Positions 43,976 through 52,822 of a stretch of DNA of 64,000 bases are shown piece after piece. The DNA lies in assembly GCF_003610785.1 (NCBI RefSeq), contig NZ_RAQQ01000008.1, positions 62,001 to 126,000 on the forward strand, given 5' to 3'. Every line of letters starts with the position of its first letter. Positions within the stretch are counted from its first letter, which is position 1. A program made the translations under genes and the position numbers. The notes below the pieces were generated by a model that made no database searches, was not told where the DNA came from, and saw nothing but the letters and a program-made list of their open reading frames with translations. The stretch comes from Micromonospora globbae. GTDB taxonomy: Bacteria > Actinomycetota > Actinomycetes > Mycobacteriales > Micromonosporaceae.

Positions 43976-44896
43976 TCAGGGGAGCCACGTGGGGAGAGGC
44001 TCGCGCGCGGCGAGCCAGTCCCCCGGCACGCCCCCGGGGTCGCCCACACCGCCGTACGCGGCCACCACGCCGCCCGCGATCGCGGCGGTGGTGTCCACGT
44101 CCCCGCCCGCCTCGACGCAGGCCCCGACGGCAGCCGGGTAGTCGTCGAGGTGCGTGGCGGCGACCCAGAGGGTGAAGCCCACCGTGTCCTGCGCGGTGAC
44201 CCGGGAGCCGTTGCCCAGCGCCGCCACCACCTGCGGCAGCGGCCGGCCGAGCAGGTCGGCGGCGCGGCGTACCCGGCGGTGGACCTCGGTGGCCGGGTCG
44301 AGCGCGGCGGCGACCCCGGCGAGCAGCCGGTCCGGCGCCGGACGGTACCCGTCCAACCGGCCCCGCGCGGCCAGCGCGGCGGCGACCGCCACGGCCACCG
44401 CTCCGGCGATCCCCTCCGGGTGGGCGTGCGTCACCTCGGCCGAGGCGCGGGCGTGCGCCGCGGCGCGCGTCGTGGAGTCGGCGAAGTACGCCCCGACCGG
44501 CCCCACCCGCATGGCCGCCCCGTTGCCGCAGGAGCCCTGCCCGTCGAACGCCGACGCGGCGGCCACCGGCCAGGGCGTGCCGGCGCGGATCAGCCGCAGG
44601 ATGGTCACGGCTCCCGGGCCGTACCCACGGCGGGCTTCGGCCCGCTCGGCGAAGGCGAGTGCCAGCCGGTCCCGGTCGATCCCGCCCGACTCGACCAGTT
44701 CCGCGAGGACCGAGCAGGCCATCTCGGTGTCGTCGGTCCACTCCCACGGCGCGGGCGGGAGGCGTCCGGCCGCCAGGTCGGCGGCCGGGCGGCCCGGTAC
44801 GAGGAACTGCGCGCCGAGGGCGTCGCCGACCGACAGGCCGGCGAGGCAGTCCCGGGCGAGCGCCGCGCGCGCGTCGGGAAAGAGCGTGAAGGACAT
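43976..44896 (-). CDS. ADP-ribosylglycohydrolase family protein
   Basis: A 306-residue DraG/ARH-type hydrolase that removes ADP-ribose from proteins or small molecules. Metal-binding motifs are WTDDTEMA (about 53-60) and GGDVDTTAAIAG near the C-terminus, plus GNGAAMR in the middle. The target is unknown. It ends three bases from the convergent YcnI gene. Confidence 0.92.
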   Translation of the reverse strand: MSFTLFPDARAALARDCLAGLSVGDALGAQFLVPGRPAADLAAGRLPPAPWEWTDDTEMACSVLAELVESGGIDRDRLALAFAERAEARRGYGPGAVTILRLIRAGTPWPVAAASAFDGQGSCGNGAAMRVGPVGAYFADSTTRAAAHARASAEVTHAHPEGIAGAVAVAVAAALAARGRLDGYRPAPDRLLAGVAAALDPATEVHRRVRRAADLLGRPLPQVVAALGNGSRVTAQDTVGFTLWVAATHLDDYPAAVGACVEAGGDVDTTAAIAGGVVAAYGGVGDPGGVPGDWLAAREPLPTWLP

Positions 44897-44968
44897 CGTT
44901 GCCCAGCTTGCCGGGTTCGCCGGTACGCCGCAACGCGATCAACTTGCCACCACGAGTACCGTCTTGGC

Positions 44969-45658
44969 GTGGCCACCGTCCTCCTGGTCGAAGACGATCA
45001 CGTCGTACGCGGCGCGATGCTGCGGTCCCTCGCCGACCGGGGGCACGCGGTGCACGCCGTCGGCACGGCGCTGGACGCGCTGCGCCGGGTCGCCGCCGAG
45101 ACACCCGACCTCGTGGTGCTCGATCTCGGCCTGCCCGACCTGGACGGCTCGGACGCCCTGCGGATGCTGCGCGGCATCACCGACGTACCGATCATCATCG
45201 CGACCGCCCGCGACGACGAGCAGTCGGTGGTCCGGCTGCTGCGCGCCGGCGCCGACGACTACATGGTCAAACCGTTCACGGGGGCACACCTCGACGCCCG
45301 GATCACCACCGTGCTGCGACGGGTCGGCCGGGCCAGCCGTACGGTCCAGCCCGCCGTGCACGTCGTCGGCGGGCTGCGGGTGGACGTCGGCGAGCGCACC
45401 GCCCACCTCGACGGCGTGCCGCTGGCGCTGACCCGCAAGGAATTCGACCTGCTGGCGTATCTCGCCGCACGTCCCGGGCGGGTAGTGTCCCGCCGGGAGC
45501 TCTTGGAGGAGGTATGGCGGCAGCCGTCGGTCGGCGAGGACCAGACCATCGACGTTCACCTCTACTGGCTCCGTCGCAAGATGGGCGAGTCCGCGGCGAA
45601 GCCGCGCTACCTGCGCACCGTGCGGGGGGTCGGCTTCCGGCTGGTGGCGCCGGACTGA
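44969..45658 (+). CDS. OmpR/PhoB-family response regulator
   Basis: A 229-residue regulator with a receiver domain (VEDDHVVRGAML, Asp in LVVLDLGLPDLDG, Lys in YMVKPF) and a winged-helix DNA-binding domain (LTRKEFDLLAYLAARPGRVV, then TIDVHLYWLRRKMG and LRTVRGVGFRL). It overlaps the downstream kinase gene. Confidence 0.94.
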   Translation: MATVLLVEDDHVVRGAMLRSLADRGHAVHAVGTALDALRRVAAETPDLVVLDLGLPDLDGSDALRMLRGITDVPIIIATARDDEQSVVRLLRAGADDYMVKPFTGAHLDARITTVLRRVGRASRTVQPAVHVVGGLRVDVGERTAHLDGVPLALTRKEFDLLAYLAARPGRVVSRRELLEEVWRQPSVGEDQTIDVHLYWLRRKMGESAAKPRYLRTVRGVGFRLVAPD

Positions 45659-47082
45659 GGAGCACGCTGGCCCTGCTCACGGCCGGCTGCTGCGCCGTCG
45701 TGGCGCTGGCGTTCCTCGTCCCGCTCGCCCTCGTCCTCGGCGACCGGGCCCGGGACGAGGCGATCGCGGACGCGGCCCGGCGCAGCGCGCTCGTCACCGG
45801 GGCGCTCGCCGTCAGCACCGATCCGAAGGTGATCGAGCGGGCGGTGGCCGCCAGCGGGGGCGACCCGGCCACCCGTCCGGTCGTGCACGGCCTCGGCGAC
45901 GGCACCGCCACCGGCCGTGCCGGCGCGGCCGACCTCGACCAGGCCCGCGCGGAGCGGCGTTCCCTCGTCGTCGACGTGGCCGGCGGCGCGGCCCGGCTCG
46001 ACCCGGTGGTGCTCGGCGACCGGGTCGCCGTGGTCGAGGTCTTCGTGCCCGACGCCGCCCTGGGCGGCGGGAGCCGGTGGCTGCTCCTCGCGGGGGTCGC
46101 CGTCGTCCTCGTCGGCGCGGCGGTCCTGGTGGTCGACCGGGTCGCCACCCGCACGGTGGACGCCACCCGCGGCCTCGTCCACGGGGCTCTCGCGATCGGC
46201 GACGGGGACCTGGGCGCCCGGGTGGAGCCGAGCGGCCCGCGCGAGCTGGCCGAGGCCGGGCACGCGTTCAACCGGATGGCGGAGCGTCTCGTCGCCGCCC
46301 GCGCCGACGAGCGGGAACTCGTGGCCGACCTGTCGCACCGGCTGCGTACGCCGCTGACCGCGCTCCGCCTCGACGCGGAGGCGCTGGATCCGGACGACAC
46401 CAGCATGGGGACGTTCAGCGAGGCCGAGCTGGACCGCCGGCGCGGGATCCGGCGCATCCGGCAGGCGATCGCCACCCTCGAGGGCGAGGTCGACGTCCTC
46501 ATCAAGACCACCCGCAAGGCGGTCACCCACGACACCGGGCCGGCGATGTGCGACGTCAGCGAGGTGGTGCGGGACCGGATGGTGTTCTGGTCGGCGCTCG
46601 CCGGTGACCAGAACCGGCCGCACCGGGTCATCGGCGCGCACCTGCGCATCCCGGCGCCCGTGCCGCGCGCCGAACTGGCCGCCGCCCTGGACGCGGTCAT
46701 CGGCAACGTCTTCCGGTACACCCCCCAGGGCACGGCGTTCGAGGTGGCCGTCTCCCGCCGCGACGGGTACGTGGCGATCCGCATCGACGACGCCGGCCCG
46801 GGCATCGCGAACCCCGACCGGGCGCTGCGCCGGGGCGCGAGCGACCAGGGCTCGACCGGGCTCGGCCTGGACATCGCCAAGCGGGTGGCGTTGCAGGCCA
46901 ACGGCTCGGTGAGCATCGACCGGGCCCAGCTCGGCGGGGCCAGCGTGGTCATGCTGCTCGCCGACCCGGAGGCGACGCCCCGGCCGGTCAACCGGTTCGG
47001 GCTGGTCGGCCGGATGGCGCGCGAGGCCCGCGAGCAGAAGGGCGCCGGCCGCCGCTGGCCCCGGCAGCGCAACGGACGCTGA
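45655..47082 (+). CDS. Sensor histidine kinase with HAMP domain
   Basis: A kinase of about 475 residues: membrane segment, extracellular loop, second membrane segment (about 135-160), HAMP, His box LVADLSHRLRTPLTALRLDA, and ATPase boxes NVFRYTPQGT, DDAGPGI and GSTGLGLDIA. The N-terminus is odd: the hydrophobic start LRSTLALLTAGCCAVV follows a CTG at 45655 that overlaps the regulator's TGA (CTGA), and no ATG or GTG lies at the right place. Either CTG is used as start, or translation begins at an internal GTG inside the membrane segment. Confidence 0.85.
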   Translation: MRSTLALLTAGCCAVVALAFLVPLALVLGDRARDEAIADAARRSALVTGALAVSTDPKVIERAVAASGGDPATRPVVHGLGDGTATGRAGAADLDQARAERRSLVVDVAGGAARLDPVVLGDRVAVVEVFVPDAALGGGSRWLLLAGVAVVLVGAAVLVVDRVATRTVDATRGLVHGALAIGDGDLGARVEPSGPRELAEAGHAFNRMAERLVAARADERELVADLSHRLRTPLTALRLDAEALDPDDTSMGTFSEAELDRRRGIRRIRQAIATLEGEVDVLIKTTRKAVTHDTGPAMCDVSEVVRDRMVFWSALAGDQNRPHRVIGAHLRIPAPVPRAELAAALDAVIGNVFRYTPQGTAFEVAVSRRDGYVAIRIDDAGPGIANPDRALRRGASDQGSTGLGLDIAKRVALQANGSVSIDRAQLGGASVVMLLADPEATPRPVNRFGLVGRMAREAREQKGAGRRWPRQRNGR

Positions 47083-47386
47083 CGCCGCCTGGCTGTGGCG
47101 GGACGCAAGTCTTCCTTAGATCCGGCTTAACGGCGGCGCCGGGCGGCTCGGCGGCTGACAGGATTCGGACACGAACCCATCAGTTCCACCGGCCAGCGCC
47201 CCGCGCACCCACCGACCGGTGGAGCACGTGCGCGCGGCGGGAGAACGGTCCCCCCACACCTGCTCCCGCCGCGCGCCCGTATCTCTTCCGCGCCTCAGGT
47301 CCGCCGCCGGGGCGGACACCGCCCGGCGGCCTGGCACCCGTCAGCCGCGGCCCGGCACCCGTCAGCCGCGGCCCGGCACCTGCTCC
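47083..47386. other. Intergenic region with terminator and 21-bp tandem repeat
   Basis: Between the convergent kinase and adenosine deaminase genes lie a 14-bp stem hairpin GCGCGCGGCGGGAG and complement (47230-47276) and a 21-bp unit starting GGCACCCGTCAGCC repeated twice plus six bases (47333-47380). No gene is supported. Confidence 0.6.
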
Positions 47387-48409
47387 TCAGCGGGCGGTGG
47401 CCAGGTAGGCGTCGATCTCCGCGGTGATGCGCTGCTTGTCGGCCGGGGCCAGGAACGAGGCCGTCACCGCGTCCCGGGCCAGCCCGACGACGCCCTCCGG
47501 CCCGAGGTCGAGCAGGCGGGCGGCCACCGCGTACTCGTCGTTGAGGGTGGTGCCGAACATCGGCGGGTCGTCGGAGTTGACGGTGACGAGCAGGCCCGCC
47601 TCGACCAGGCGCGGCAGCGGGTGCTCGTCGAGGCTGGCGACGGCGCGGGTGCGGACGTTCGAGGTGGGGCACACCTCCATGGCGATGCGCCGCTCGGCCA
47701 GGTACGCCAGCAGCTCCGGGTCCTGCGCCGCGGCGATGCCGTGCCCGATCCGCTCGGCGCCCAGGTCGCGCAGCGCGTCCCAGATGGTCTCCGGGCCGGT
47801 GGTCTCCCCGGCGTGCGGCACGGAGCGCAGCCCGGCGGCGCGGGCCTGGTCGAAGTACGGCTTGAACTGCGGCCGGCGCACGCCGATCTCCGGCCCGCCC
47901 AGCCCGAAGCTGACCAGGCCGTCGGGGTGCTGCTCCAGCGCGATGCGCAGTGTCTCCTCCGCGGACGCGAGGCCCGCCTCGCCCGGGATGTCGAAGCACC
48001 AGCGCAGCTCGATGCCGAAGTCGGCCTCGGCGCGCTTGCGGGCGTCCTCGATCGCCTCGCAGAACGCGGGCGCCGGGATGCCCCGCCGGACGTGCGAGTA
48101 CGGGGTGATGGTCAGCTCGGCGTACCGCACCTGCTGGCGGGCCAGCTCCCGGGCCACCTCGTGGGTGAGGAGCCAGACGTCCTCCTGGTCGCGGATCAGG
48201 TCGACCACGCTCAGGTAGACCTCGATGAAGTGGGCGAAGTCGCGGAACTCGAAGTAGTCGACCAGCGCGGCCGGGTCGGCCGGCACGGGGGTACGCCCCT
48301 CGTGGCGGGCGGCCAGCTCGGCGACGATCCGGGGGGAGGCGGAGCCCACGTGGTGGACGTGCAGCTCCACCTTGGGCAGGCCGGCGATGAAGGTGGGCAG
48401 GTCGGTCAC
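47387..48409 (-). CDS. add: Adenosine deaminase family protein
   Basis: A 340-residue metal-dependent amidohydrolase converting adenosine (or a related nucleoside) to the inosine form. Zinc ligands are in KVELHVHHVGSASP, SVPHAGETTG and TVNSDDPPMFG; the catalytic Glu is in HAGE. The first motif differs from the common HLHLDG, placing it in the actinomycete subgroup with HVHHVGS. GTG 48409 overlaps the end of the methyltransferase gene. Confidence 0.9.
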   Translation of the reverse strand: MTDLPTFIAGLPKVELHVHHVGSASPRIVAELAARHEGRTPVPADPAALVDYFEFRDFAHFIEVYLSVVDLIRDQEDVWLLTHEVARELARQQVRYAELTITPYSHVRRGIPAPAFCEAIEDARKRAEADFGIELRWCFDIPGEAGLASAEETLRIALEQHPDGLVSFGLGGPEIGVRRPQFKPYFDQARAAGLRSVPHAGETTGPETIWDALRDLGAERIGHGIAAAQDPELLAYLAERRIAMEVCPTSNVRTRAVASLDEHPLPRLVEAGLLVTVNSDDPPMFGTTLNDEYAVAARLLDLGPEGVVGLARDAVTASFLAPADKQRITAEIDAYLATAR

Positions 48410-49200
48410 AGGTTCTCCTCGGCACGGGCGCCGGTGCGGGCGACCACGAAGACACGGCGGAACGGGAAGGAGACCTGCCCCAGGTGGGCCGGGTACGCCT
48501 GCCCGAGGCGTACCTCCAGTTCGGCGCGGAAGTCGGCCCAGCGCGCGGCGTCGAGGGCCGCGCGGACCGGCCGCAACGCGGTCCCCTCCATCCAGGTGAG
48601 CACGGGGTGCGCGGCGGCGGCGCGGACCGGGAGCAGGTGCACGTAGGTAGTCTCCCAGGCGTCCACCGTGCACCCGGCACCGGTCAGGAGCGCCGCGTAG
48701 TCGGCCGGATCGTCGACCGGGGCCTCCCGCAGCAGGGGCAGCAGCTCCGCCCGCCAGGCCGGACGCGCGGCGACCTCGCGCAGCGCGCGGTGCGAGGGCG
48801 CGTCGAAGTTGCCCGGCACCTGCACGGCGAGCCAGGCGCCGGCCGGCAGCTCGGTGGCCCAGCGCCGCAGCAGCTCCCGGTGCCCCGGCACCCACTGGAG
48901 CACGGCGTTGGTCACCACCACGTCGACGTCCGGATCGGGCCGCCAGTCGCGGACGTCGCCCACCCGGAACTCGACGGGCGCGTCCAGCGCGACGGCCCGT
49001 TCGATCATCTCCGGTGACGAGTCGAGCCCGATCACGCGGCTGTCCGGCCACCGCGCGGCCAGGCTCGCGGTGAGTTGTCCGGGGCCGCAGCCGAGGTCGA
49101 CCACCGTGCGGGGCCGGTCGGCCGGAACGCGGGCGAGCAGGTCGTGGAACGGACGTGACCGCTCGTCGTCGTAGCGCAGGTACGTTGCCGGATCCCACAT
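48406..49200 (-). CDS. tam: Trans-aconitate 2-methyltransferase
   Basis: A 264-residue SAM-dependent methyltransferase. MWDPATYLRYDDERSRPFHD at the start, the SAM motif VVDLGCGPGQLTASLAARWP and NAVLQWVPGHRELL are typical of Tam, which detoxifies trans-aconitate formed from a citric-acid-cycle intermediate. It overlaps the adenosine deaminase gene by four bases. Confidence 0.9.
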   Translation of the reverse strand: MWDPATYLRYDDERSRPFHDLLARVPADRPRTVVDLGCGPGQLTASLAARWPDSRVIGLDSSPEMIERAVALDAPVEFRVGDVRDWRPDPDVDVVVTNAVLQWVPGHRELLRRWATELPAGAWLAVQVPGNFDAPSHRALREVAARPAWRAELLPLLREAPVDDPADYAALLTGAGCTVDAWETTYVHLLPVRAAAAHPVLTWMEGTALRPVRAALDAARWADFRAELEVRLGQAYPAHLGQVSFPFRRVFVVARTGARAEENL

Positions 49201-49218
49201 GGCGTCGCCTCCCAAACC

Positions 49219-49246
49219 GTACGTACGTCTTGTTTACCGTACGGGG
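49219..49246. promoter_or_regulatory. Dyad in the tam / aldo-keto reductase divergent promoter
   Basis: CCGTAC and GTACGG, with an inner GTACGT, lie 28 bp apart in an AT-enriched stretch including TTGTTTAC. Position between divergent genes suggests an operator. Confidence 0.35.
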
Positions 49247-49286
49247 CCGTGCCCGGCCCGGCAACCCGGTCACTAGGCTCGACGGC

Positions 49287-50270
49287 ATGGAGCAGCGCAC
49301 CTTCCCCCGGCTCGGCCGGACCGTCGGCGTCGTCGGCCTCGGCGCCTGGCAGCTCGGCGCCGACTGGGGCACGGTCACCGAGGACGACGCGATGGCGATC
49401 CTCGCGGCGGCCGTCGACGCCGGAGTCACGTTCCTCGACACCGCCGACGTGTACGGCGACGGCCGCAGCGAGCAGCTGATCGGCCGGTTCCTGCGCTCCC
49501 GACCGAACGCCGGACTCACCGTGGCCACCAAGATGGGCCGCCGCGTCGCGCAGCGGCCGGAGGCGTACACCCTCGCGCACTTCCGGGAGTGGACCGACCG
49601 CTCCCGGGCCAACCTCGGGGTGGACACCCTGGACCTGGTGCAGCTGCACTGCCCGCCCACGGCCGTCTTCGCCGACGACGCGGTCTTCGACGCGCTGGAC
49701 ACGCTCGTCGCCGAGGAGGCCATCGCCGGCTACGGGGTGAGCGTCGAGACCTGCGACCAGGCCCTCACCGCGATCGCCCGCCCCGGCGTGGCGAGCGTGC
49801 AGATCATCCTCAACGCCCTGCGGCACAAGCCCCTCGACCGGGTGCTGCCCGCCGCCTCCGCCGCCGGGGTGGGCATCATCGCCCGGGTGCCGCTGGCCAG
49901 CGGCCTCCTCTCCGGGCGGTACGACGAGCACACCACGTTCGCCCCGGACGACCACCGCACGTTCAACCGCCACGGCGAGGCGTTCGACGTCGGCGAGACG
50001 TTCTCCGGCGTCGACTTCGCGCTCGGGCTGGCCGCCGTACGCCGGCTGGCGCCGCTGGTCGGACCGGACAGCACGATGGCGCAGTTCGCGCTGCGCTGGG
50101 TGCTGGACCAGCCGGGGGTCACCGTCGTCATCCCCGGCGCCCGCACCACCGAGCAGGCACGCCGCAACGTGGCGGCCGCGGAACTGCCGCCGCTCACCGA
50201 CGAGCAGCTCGCCGGTGTCCGGACCGTCTACGACGAACTGATCCGCCCGCAGGTGCACGACCGGTGGTGA
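49287..50270 (+). CDS. Aldo/keto reductase
   Basis: A 327-residue aldo/keto reductase. Asp/Tyr in FLDTADVYGDGRSEQL, Lys in VATKMGRR, His in LVQLHCPPTA and the C-terminal cofactor site TVVIPGARTTEQARRN are intact. It is divergent from tam. The substrate is unknown. Confidence 0.9.
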   Translation: MEQRTFPRLGRTVGVVGLGAWQLGADWGTVTEDDAMAILAAAVDAGVTFLDTADVYGDGRSEQLIGRFLRSRPNAGLTVATKMGRRVAQRPEAYTLAHFREWTDRSRANLGVDTLDLVQLHCPPTAVFADDAVFDALDTLVAEEAIAGYGVSVETCDQALTAIARPGVASVQIILNALRHKPLDRVLPAASAAGVGIIARVPLASGLLSGRYDEHTTFAPDDHRTFNRHGEAFDVGETFSGVDFALGLAAVRRLAPLVGPDSTMAQFALRWVLDQPGVTVVIPGARTTEQARRNVAAAELPPLTDEQLAGVRTVYDELIRPQVHDRW

Positions 50271-50349
50271 CCCGCCCGCGTCCGGTCCTCGCACCGGGAC
50301 TTTCGTCCAGGGATGCTGAAGACCCGGCACGCCGGGAAGGGGGTACGCC

Positions 50350-50547
50350 ATGAGGGGCTGGTTCCTGCTCACGCTCGGCCTGCTGGCGGTCGTGATCGGT
50401 GCCGTCTGGACGGTGCAGGGCCTGGGATACGTGGAGGGCAGCGTGATGACCGGCGGGCGGATCTGGGTGGTGATCGGCCCGGTGGTGGCGCTGGCCGGTC
50501 TCGTGGCGATCGGGATCGGCCTGCGCGCGCGCCGCCGGCGCCCCTGA
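50350..50547 (+). CDS. Small membrane protein
   Basis: A 65-residue protein with two membrane segments (FLLTLGLLAVVIGAVWTVQG and VVIGPVVALAGLVAIGIGL) and a basic tail. GGAAGGGGG precedes the ATG. Function unknown; similar two-segment proteins are common in actinomycetes. Confidence 0.7.
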   Translation: MRGWFLLTLGLLAVVIGAVWTVQGLGYVEGSVMTGGRIWVVIGPVVALAGLVAIGIGLRARRRRP

Positions 50548-50610
50548 CCCTCGGCGCTCACCCGACCTGCGGCGCGCGTCCGGCCGGCCCTGCCGGAACG
50601 GCCGTGGACG

Positions 50611-50660
50611 GCCGCGGAACGGCCCTGGCGGCCGCGGAACGGCGCTGGCGGCCGCGGAAA
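50611..50660. repeat. 20-bp tandem repeat (2.5 copies)
   Basis: GCCGCGGAACGGCCCTGGCG is followed by a copy with one change and a half copy. It lies just outside the csp terminator and encodes nothing. Confidence 0.7.
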
Positions 50661-50665
50661 CGGAA

Positions 50666-50695
50666 AACCCCGCGTCCCGGGCGGGACGCGGGGTT
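50666..50695 (-). terminator. Terminator of the cold-shock gene
   Basis: On the minus strand AACCCCGCGTCCC pairs with its 13-nt complement over four bases, followed by TTCCGTTTCC. It is 59 bp behind the csp stop. Confidence 0.85.
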
Positions 50696-50753
50696 CCACT
50701 GTCGATCCGAGGGCGGATCAGCCCACTGGCCGGCGGGCGCCGGCCGGTACTGC

Positions 50754-50957
50754 TCAGATGGGGCGGACCTGCTCAGCCTGCGGGCCCTTCTGGCCCTGAG
50801 CGATCTCGAACTCCACCCGCTGGTTCTCCTCCAGAGTGCGGTAGCCGCTCGTCTGGATGGCCGAGAAGTGGACGAACACGTCAGCACCCCCGCCGTCGAC
50901 GGTGATGAAGCCGAAGCCCTTGTCAGCGTTGAACCACTTCACGGTTCCCTGCGCCAT
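50754..50957 (-). CDS. Cold-shock protein (CspA family)
   Basis: A 67-residue OB-fold RNA/DNA-binding protein with RNP1 KGFGFITV and RNP2 VFVHFSAI. It acts as an RNA chaperone. The strong AAGGAG nine bases upstream, a long AT-rich leader and a strong terminator are typical of highly expressed csp genes. Confidence 0.96.
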   Translation of the reverse strand: MAQGTVKWFNADKGFGFITVDGGGADVFVHFSAIQTSGYRTLEENQRVEFEIAQGQKGPQAEQVRPI

Positions 50958-51119
50958 GTGTATCTCCTTCTAAAACTGGCGGCCGAGCACGCCGTGCGGC
51001 CGGTTGGCCGTTTTCGAGCAGCGGCGCCTGAGGCGGCCCCCGGTGAAGGAGACTTCTCTCAACCCACGCCATCTCTCAACAGCGGGGATCAGCAAACCAC
51101 GTACGCAAAAACTCTGCAC

Positions 51120-51125
51120 AGTCTA
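51120..51125 (-). promoter_or_regulatory. Candidate -10 element of the csp promoter
   Basis: TAGACT on the minus strand fits the TAnnnT pattern and would give an untranslated leader of about 155 nt, as usual for csp genes. The leader has TTGAGAGA twice, 15 bp apart. The -35 box is not clear. Confidence 0.35.
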
Positions 51126-51191
51126 CCCGACGAAATTCTCCGACATGTGACCTGACGGATGCCCGAGATCCGCTGGGTGGGCGCTTACCGC

Positions 51192-51239
51192 CGTGCGAAA
51201 GGCCCCCTCCCCGTCGATACGGAGAGGGGGCCTCGCACG
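51192..51239. terminator. Terminator behind the DUF4235 gene
   Basis: CGTGCGA/TCGCACG and an inner AGGCCCCCTC/GAGGGGGCCT form a long stem 11 bp past the DUF4235 stop. The inner stem repeats that between pdxS and pdxT. Confidence 0.8.
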
Positions 51240-51249
51240 CCGCCAGCGG

Positions 51250-51522
51250 TCACTCCGGCCACCGGCCGGTGAGCCGCCGTACGCCCATCGCGCCGCCGCG
51301 GTCGACCGCCGCGCGCACGACCGCGAAGATGGCGCCCTGCAACGCCGCGGCCGCGAGGATCTCGCCCCAGTGGCGGTCCTCGTCGGTGGCGCTCGGCGCC
51401 TCGCCGTCGCCCGCGGTGACCTTCCAGACCTGCCGGAAGATCATCCCCGCGACCGTGCCGGCGGCGATACCGAGCAGCACGCCCACCGGTTTGTAGGCCG
51501 CCTTGCCGATGCCCCTGCTCAC
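51250..51522 (-). CDS. DUF4235 membrane protein
   Basis: A 90-residue protein with two hydrophobic segments (VGVLLGIAAGTVAGMIFRQV and ILAAAALQGAIFAVVRAAVD) of the DUF4235 family. Last of three overlapping genes that encode small stress-associated envelope proteins in actinomycetes. Confidence 0.88.
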   Translation of the reverse strand: MSRGIGKAAYKPVGVLLGIAAGTVAGMIFRQVWKVTAGDGEAPSATDEDRHWGEILAAAALQGAIFAVVRAAVDRGGAMGVRRLTGRWPE

Positions 51523-51860
51523 CTACGCCTCCCTCGGAGGACCAGCAGCACGACGACGGTGGCCACCGCGCCGGCCGCGACGACCGCCCACGGCGCCGGG
51601 TTGCGCCGTACCTGTTCGCCCTTGCGTTGTGCCTGTGTGCGGGCGTCCCCGGCGGTGCGGGCCGCCTGCCCCCGCATCCGGGCCACGGTCTGCCCGGCCC
51701 GCTCCCGCATCCGCTGCCGCGCCTGGTCGGCCGACTCCTTCAGCCGGGCCTTGACGTCGGCCTTGGCGGCCAGCGCCTCCATCGTCTCGCCCAGTTCGAC
51801 CCGGGTCCGCCGGATCTCCTCGCGCAGCGCCTCGGTGTCGACGCGCCCGTTGCCCGTCAT
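51519..51860 (-). CDS. DUF3618 protein
   Basis: A 113-residue protein starting with the DUF3618 block LREEIRRTRVELGETMEALA, followed by an amphipathic helical stretch and a C-terminal membrane anchor (VVAAGAVATVVVLLVL). It overlaps both neighbours by four bases, so the three proteins are probably made together. Confidence 0.88.
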   Translation of the reverse strand: MTGNGRVDTEALREEIRRTRVELGETMEALAAKADVKARLKESADQARQRMRERAGQTVARMRGQAARTAGDARTQAQRKGEQVRRNPAPWAVVAAGAVATVVVLLVLRGRRR

Positions 51861-52291
51861 GACCGTCCCCTGTCCTTCACGGCGGCGGAGAGGACGTCCA
51901 TGTCCGCCCGTACGCTGCGGACCGTCGCCGCCGGTACCGGCGGGACCGCGCGGCTGACCTGCTGCTTGCCGATCAGGGCCAGGATCCCGGCGAGCAGGAA
52001 CAGGCCGACCGCGATGATCAGCGCGGCGGCCCAGGCCGGCAGCACCAGGTCCAGCAGCAGCACGGCGGTGACGACGAGGGCCCCGAGGCCGTAGAACGCC
52101 AGCGCCCCGCCGCCGCCGAACAGGCCGATGCCGATGCCGGCGTGCTTGCCCTTCTGGGTCAACTCCGCCCGGGCCAGCGCCAGCTCGTCCCGCACCAGGC
52201 GGGAGATCTGCTCGGTGGCCCGCTGCACCAGCTCGGCGGTGGAGGGCTCGCTCCCGTTGCGGGATGTGCGGGCGTTCGCCAGGTCAGCCAT
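51857..52291 (-). CDS. Holin-like superfamily III / DUF1469 membrane protein
   Basis: A 144-residue protein with an amphipathic N-terminal helix (LVQRATEQISRLVRDELALA) and two membrane segments, as in the actinobacterial phage-holin superfamily III. In chromosomes these are not lysis proteins but envelope proteins of unknown role, always with DUF3618 and DUF4235 genes. Confidence 0.88.
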   Translation of the reverse strand: MADLANARTSRNGSEPSTAELVQRATEQISRLVRDELALARAELTQKGKHAGIGIGLFGGGGALAFYGLGALVVTAVLLLDLVLPAWAAALIIAVGLFLLAGILALIGKQQVSRAVPPVPAATVRSVRADMDVLSAAVKDRGRS

Positions 52292-52738
52292 GCTGTCCTC
52301 CTTTCATCATCACCGCGCTGTATGCCCGGAGTCGCCGCTCGCCAATCCTGCGCGGGGGGCCGCCGGACCGCGACGACACGTCCGGCAGCACGTCCCCCGC
52401 AACGGCCGGGTCAAACCTCCCGGATCGGGCGACTCCTCGCAGCGGACGCCGCACGTACGCCCCGACACAGAGAACGCCGCGCCCCACGGGCAGGACGCGG
52501 CCCGACCCACGTGATCATGAGGTTGGCGGGGACGAACCGGGCAACCCGCCCCGTCAACCTCATGATCGACGCGGAGGATTCGGGGGTGGGAACACCGGCC
52601 GGGGCGGGTACGTTGTGCGGGGTGCCGGTGTGTCCAGTGTCCCCGGGCCTCACCTACAAACGCCTTCGCGGAATACCGTTCGGCTGGAGCCGCGTCGCGC
52701 CACTCGCCGAGAGGCGACCTGCACACCGGCACTCCACA
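52292..52738. other. Intergenic region with long palindrome
   Basis: About 450 bp without a supported gene. It holds the promoter region of the holin-like operon and a 13-bp inverted repeat GATCATGAGGTTG/CAACCTCATGATC (52513-52567) with an inner GGCGGG/CCCGCC stem, the third kind of long intergenic palindrome in the window. Confidence 0.6.
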
Positions 52739-52771
52739 CGCCGCCCCCGACCACCACGGTCGGGGGCGGCG
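52739..52771. terminator. Terminator behind the MscS gene
   Basis: A perfect 14-bp stem (CGCCGCCCCCGACC and complement) over five bases lies 51 bp past the MscS stop. Confidence 0.85.
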
Positions 52772-52822
52772 TCGTCTGCACGTCCGATCCGGCGCCGCGC
52801 GGGGCAGCCGGGACGCGGCCGG

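Noticed and set aside
51857-52291. Phage holin as sign of a second prophage
   Set aside because: This holin-like family is a normal chromosomal gene of actinomycetes next to DUF3618 and DUF4235 genes; base composition is that of the host and there are no other phage genes nearby.
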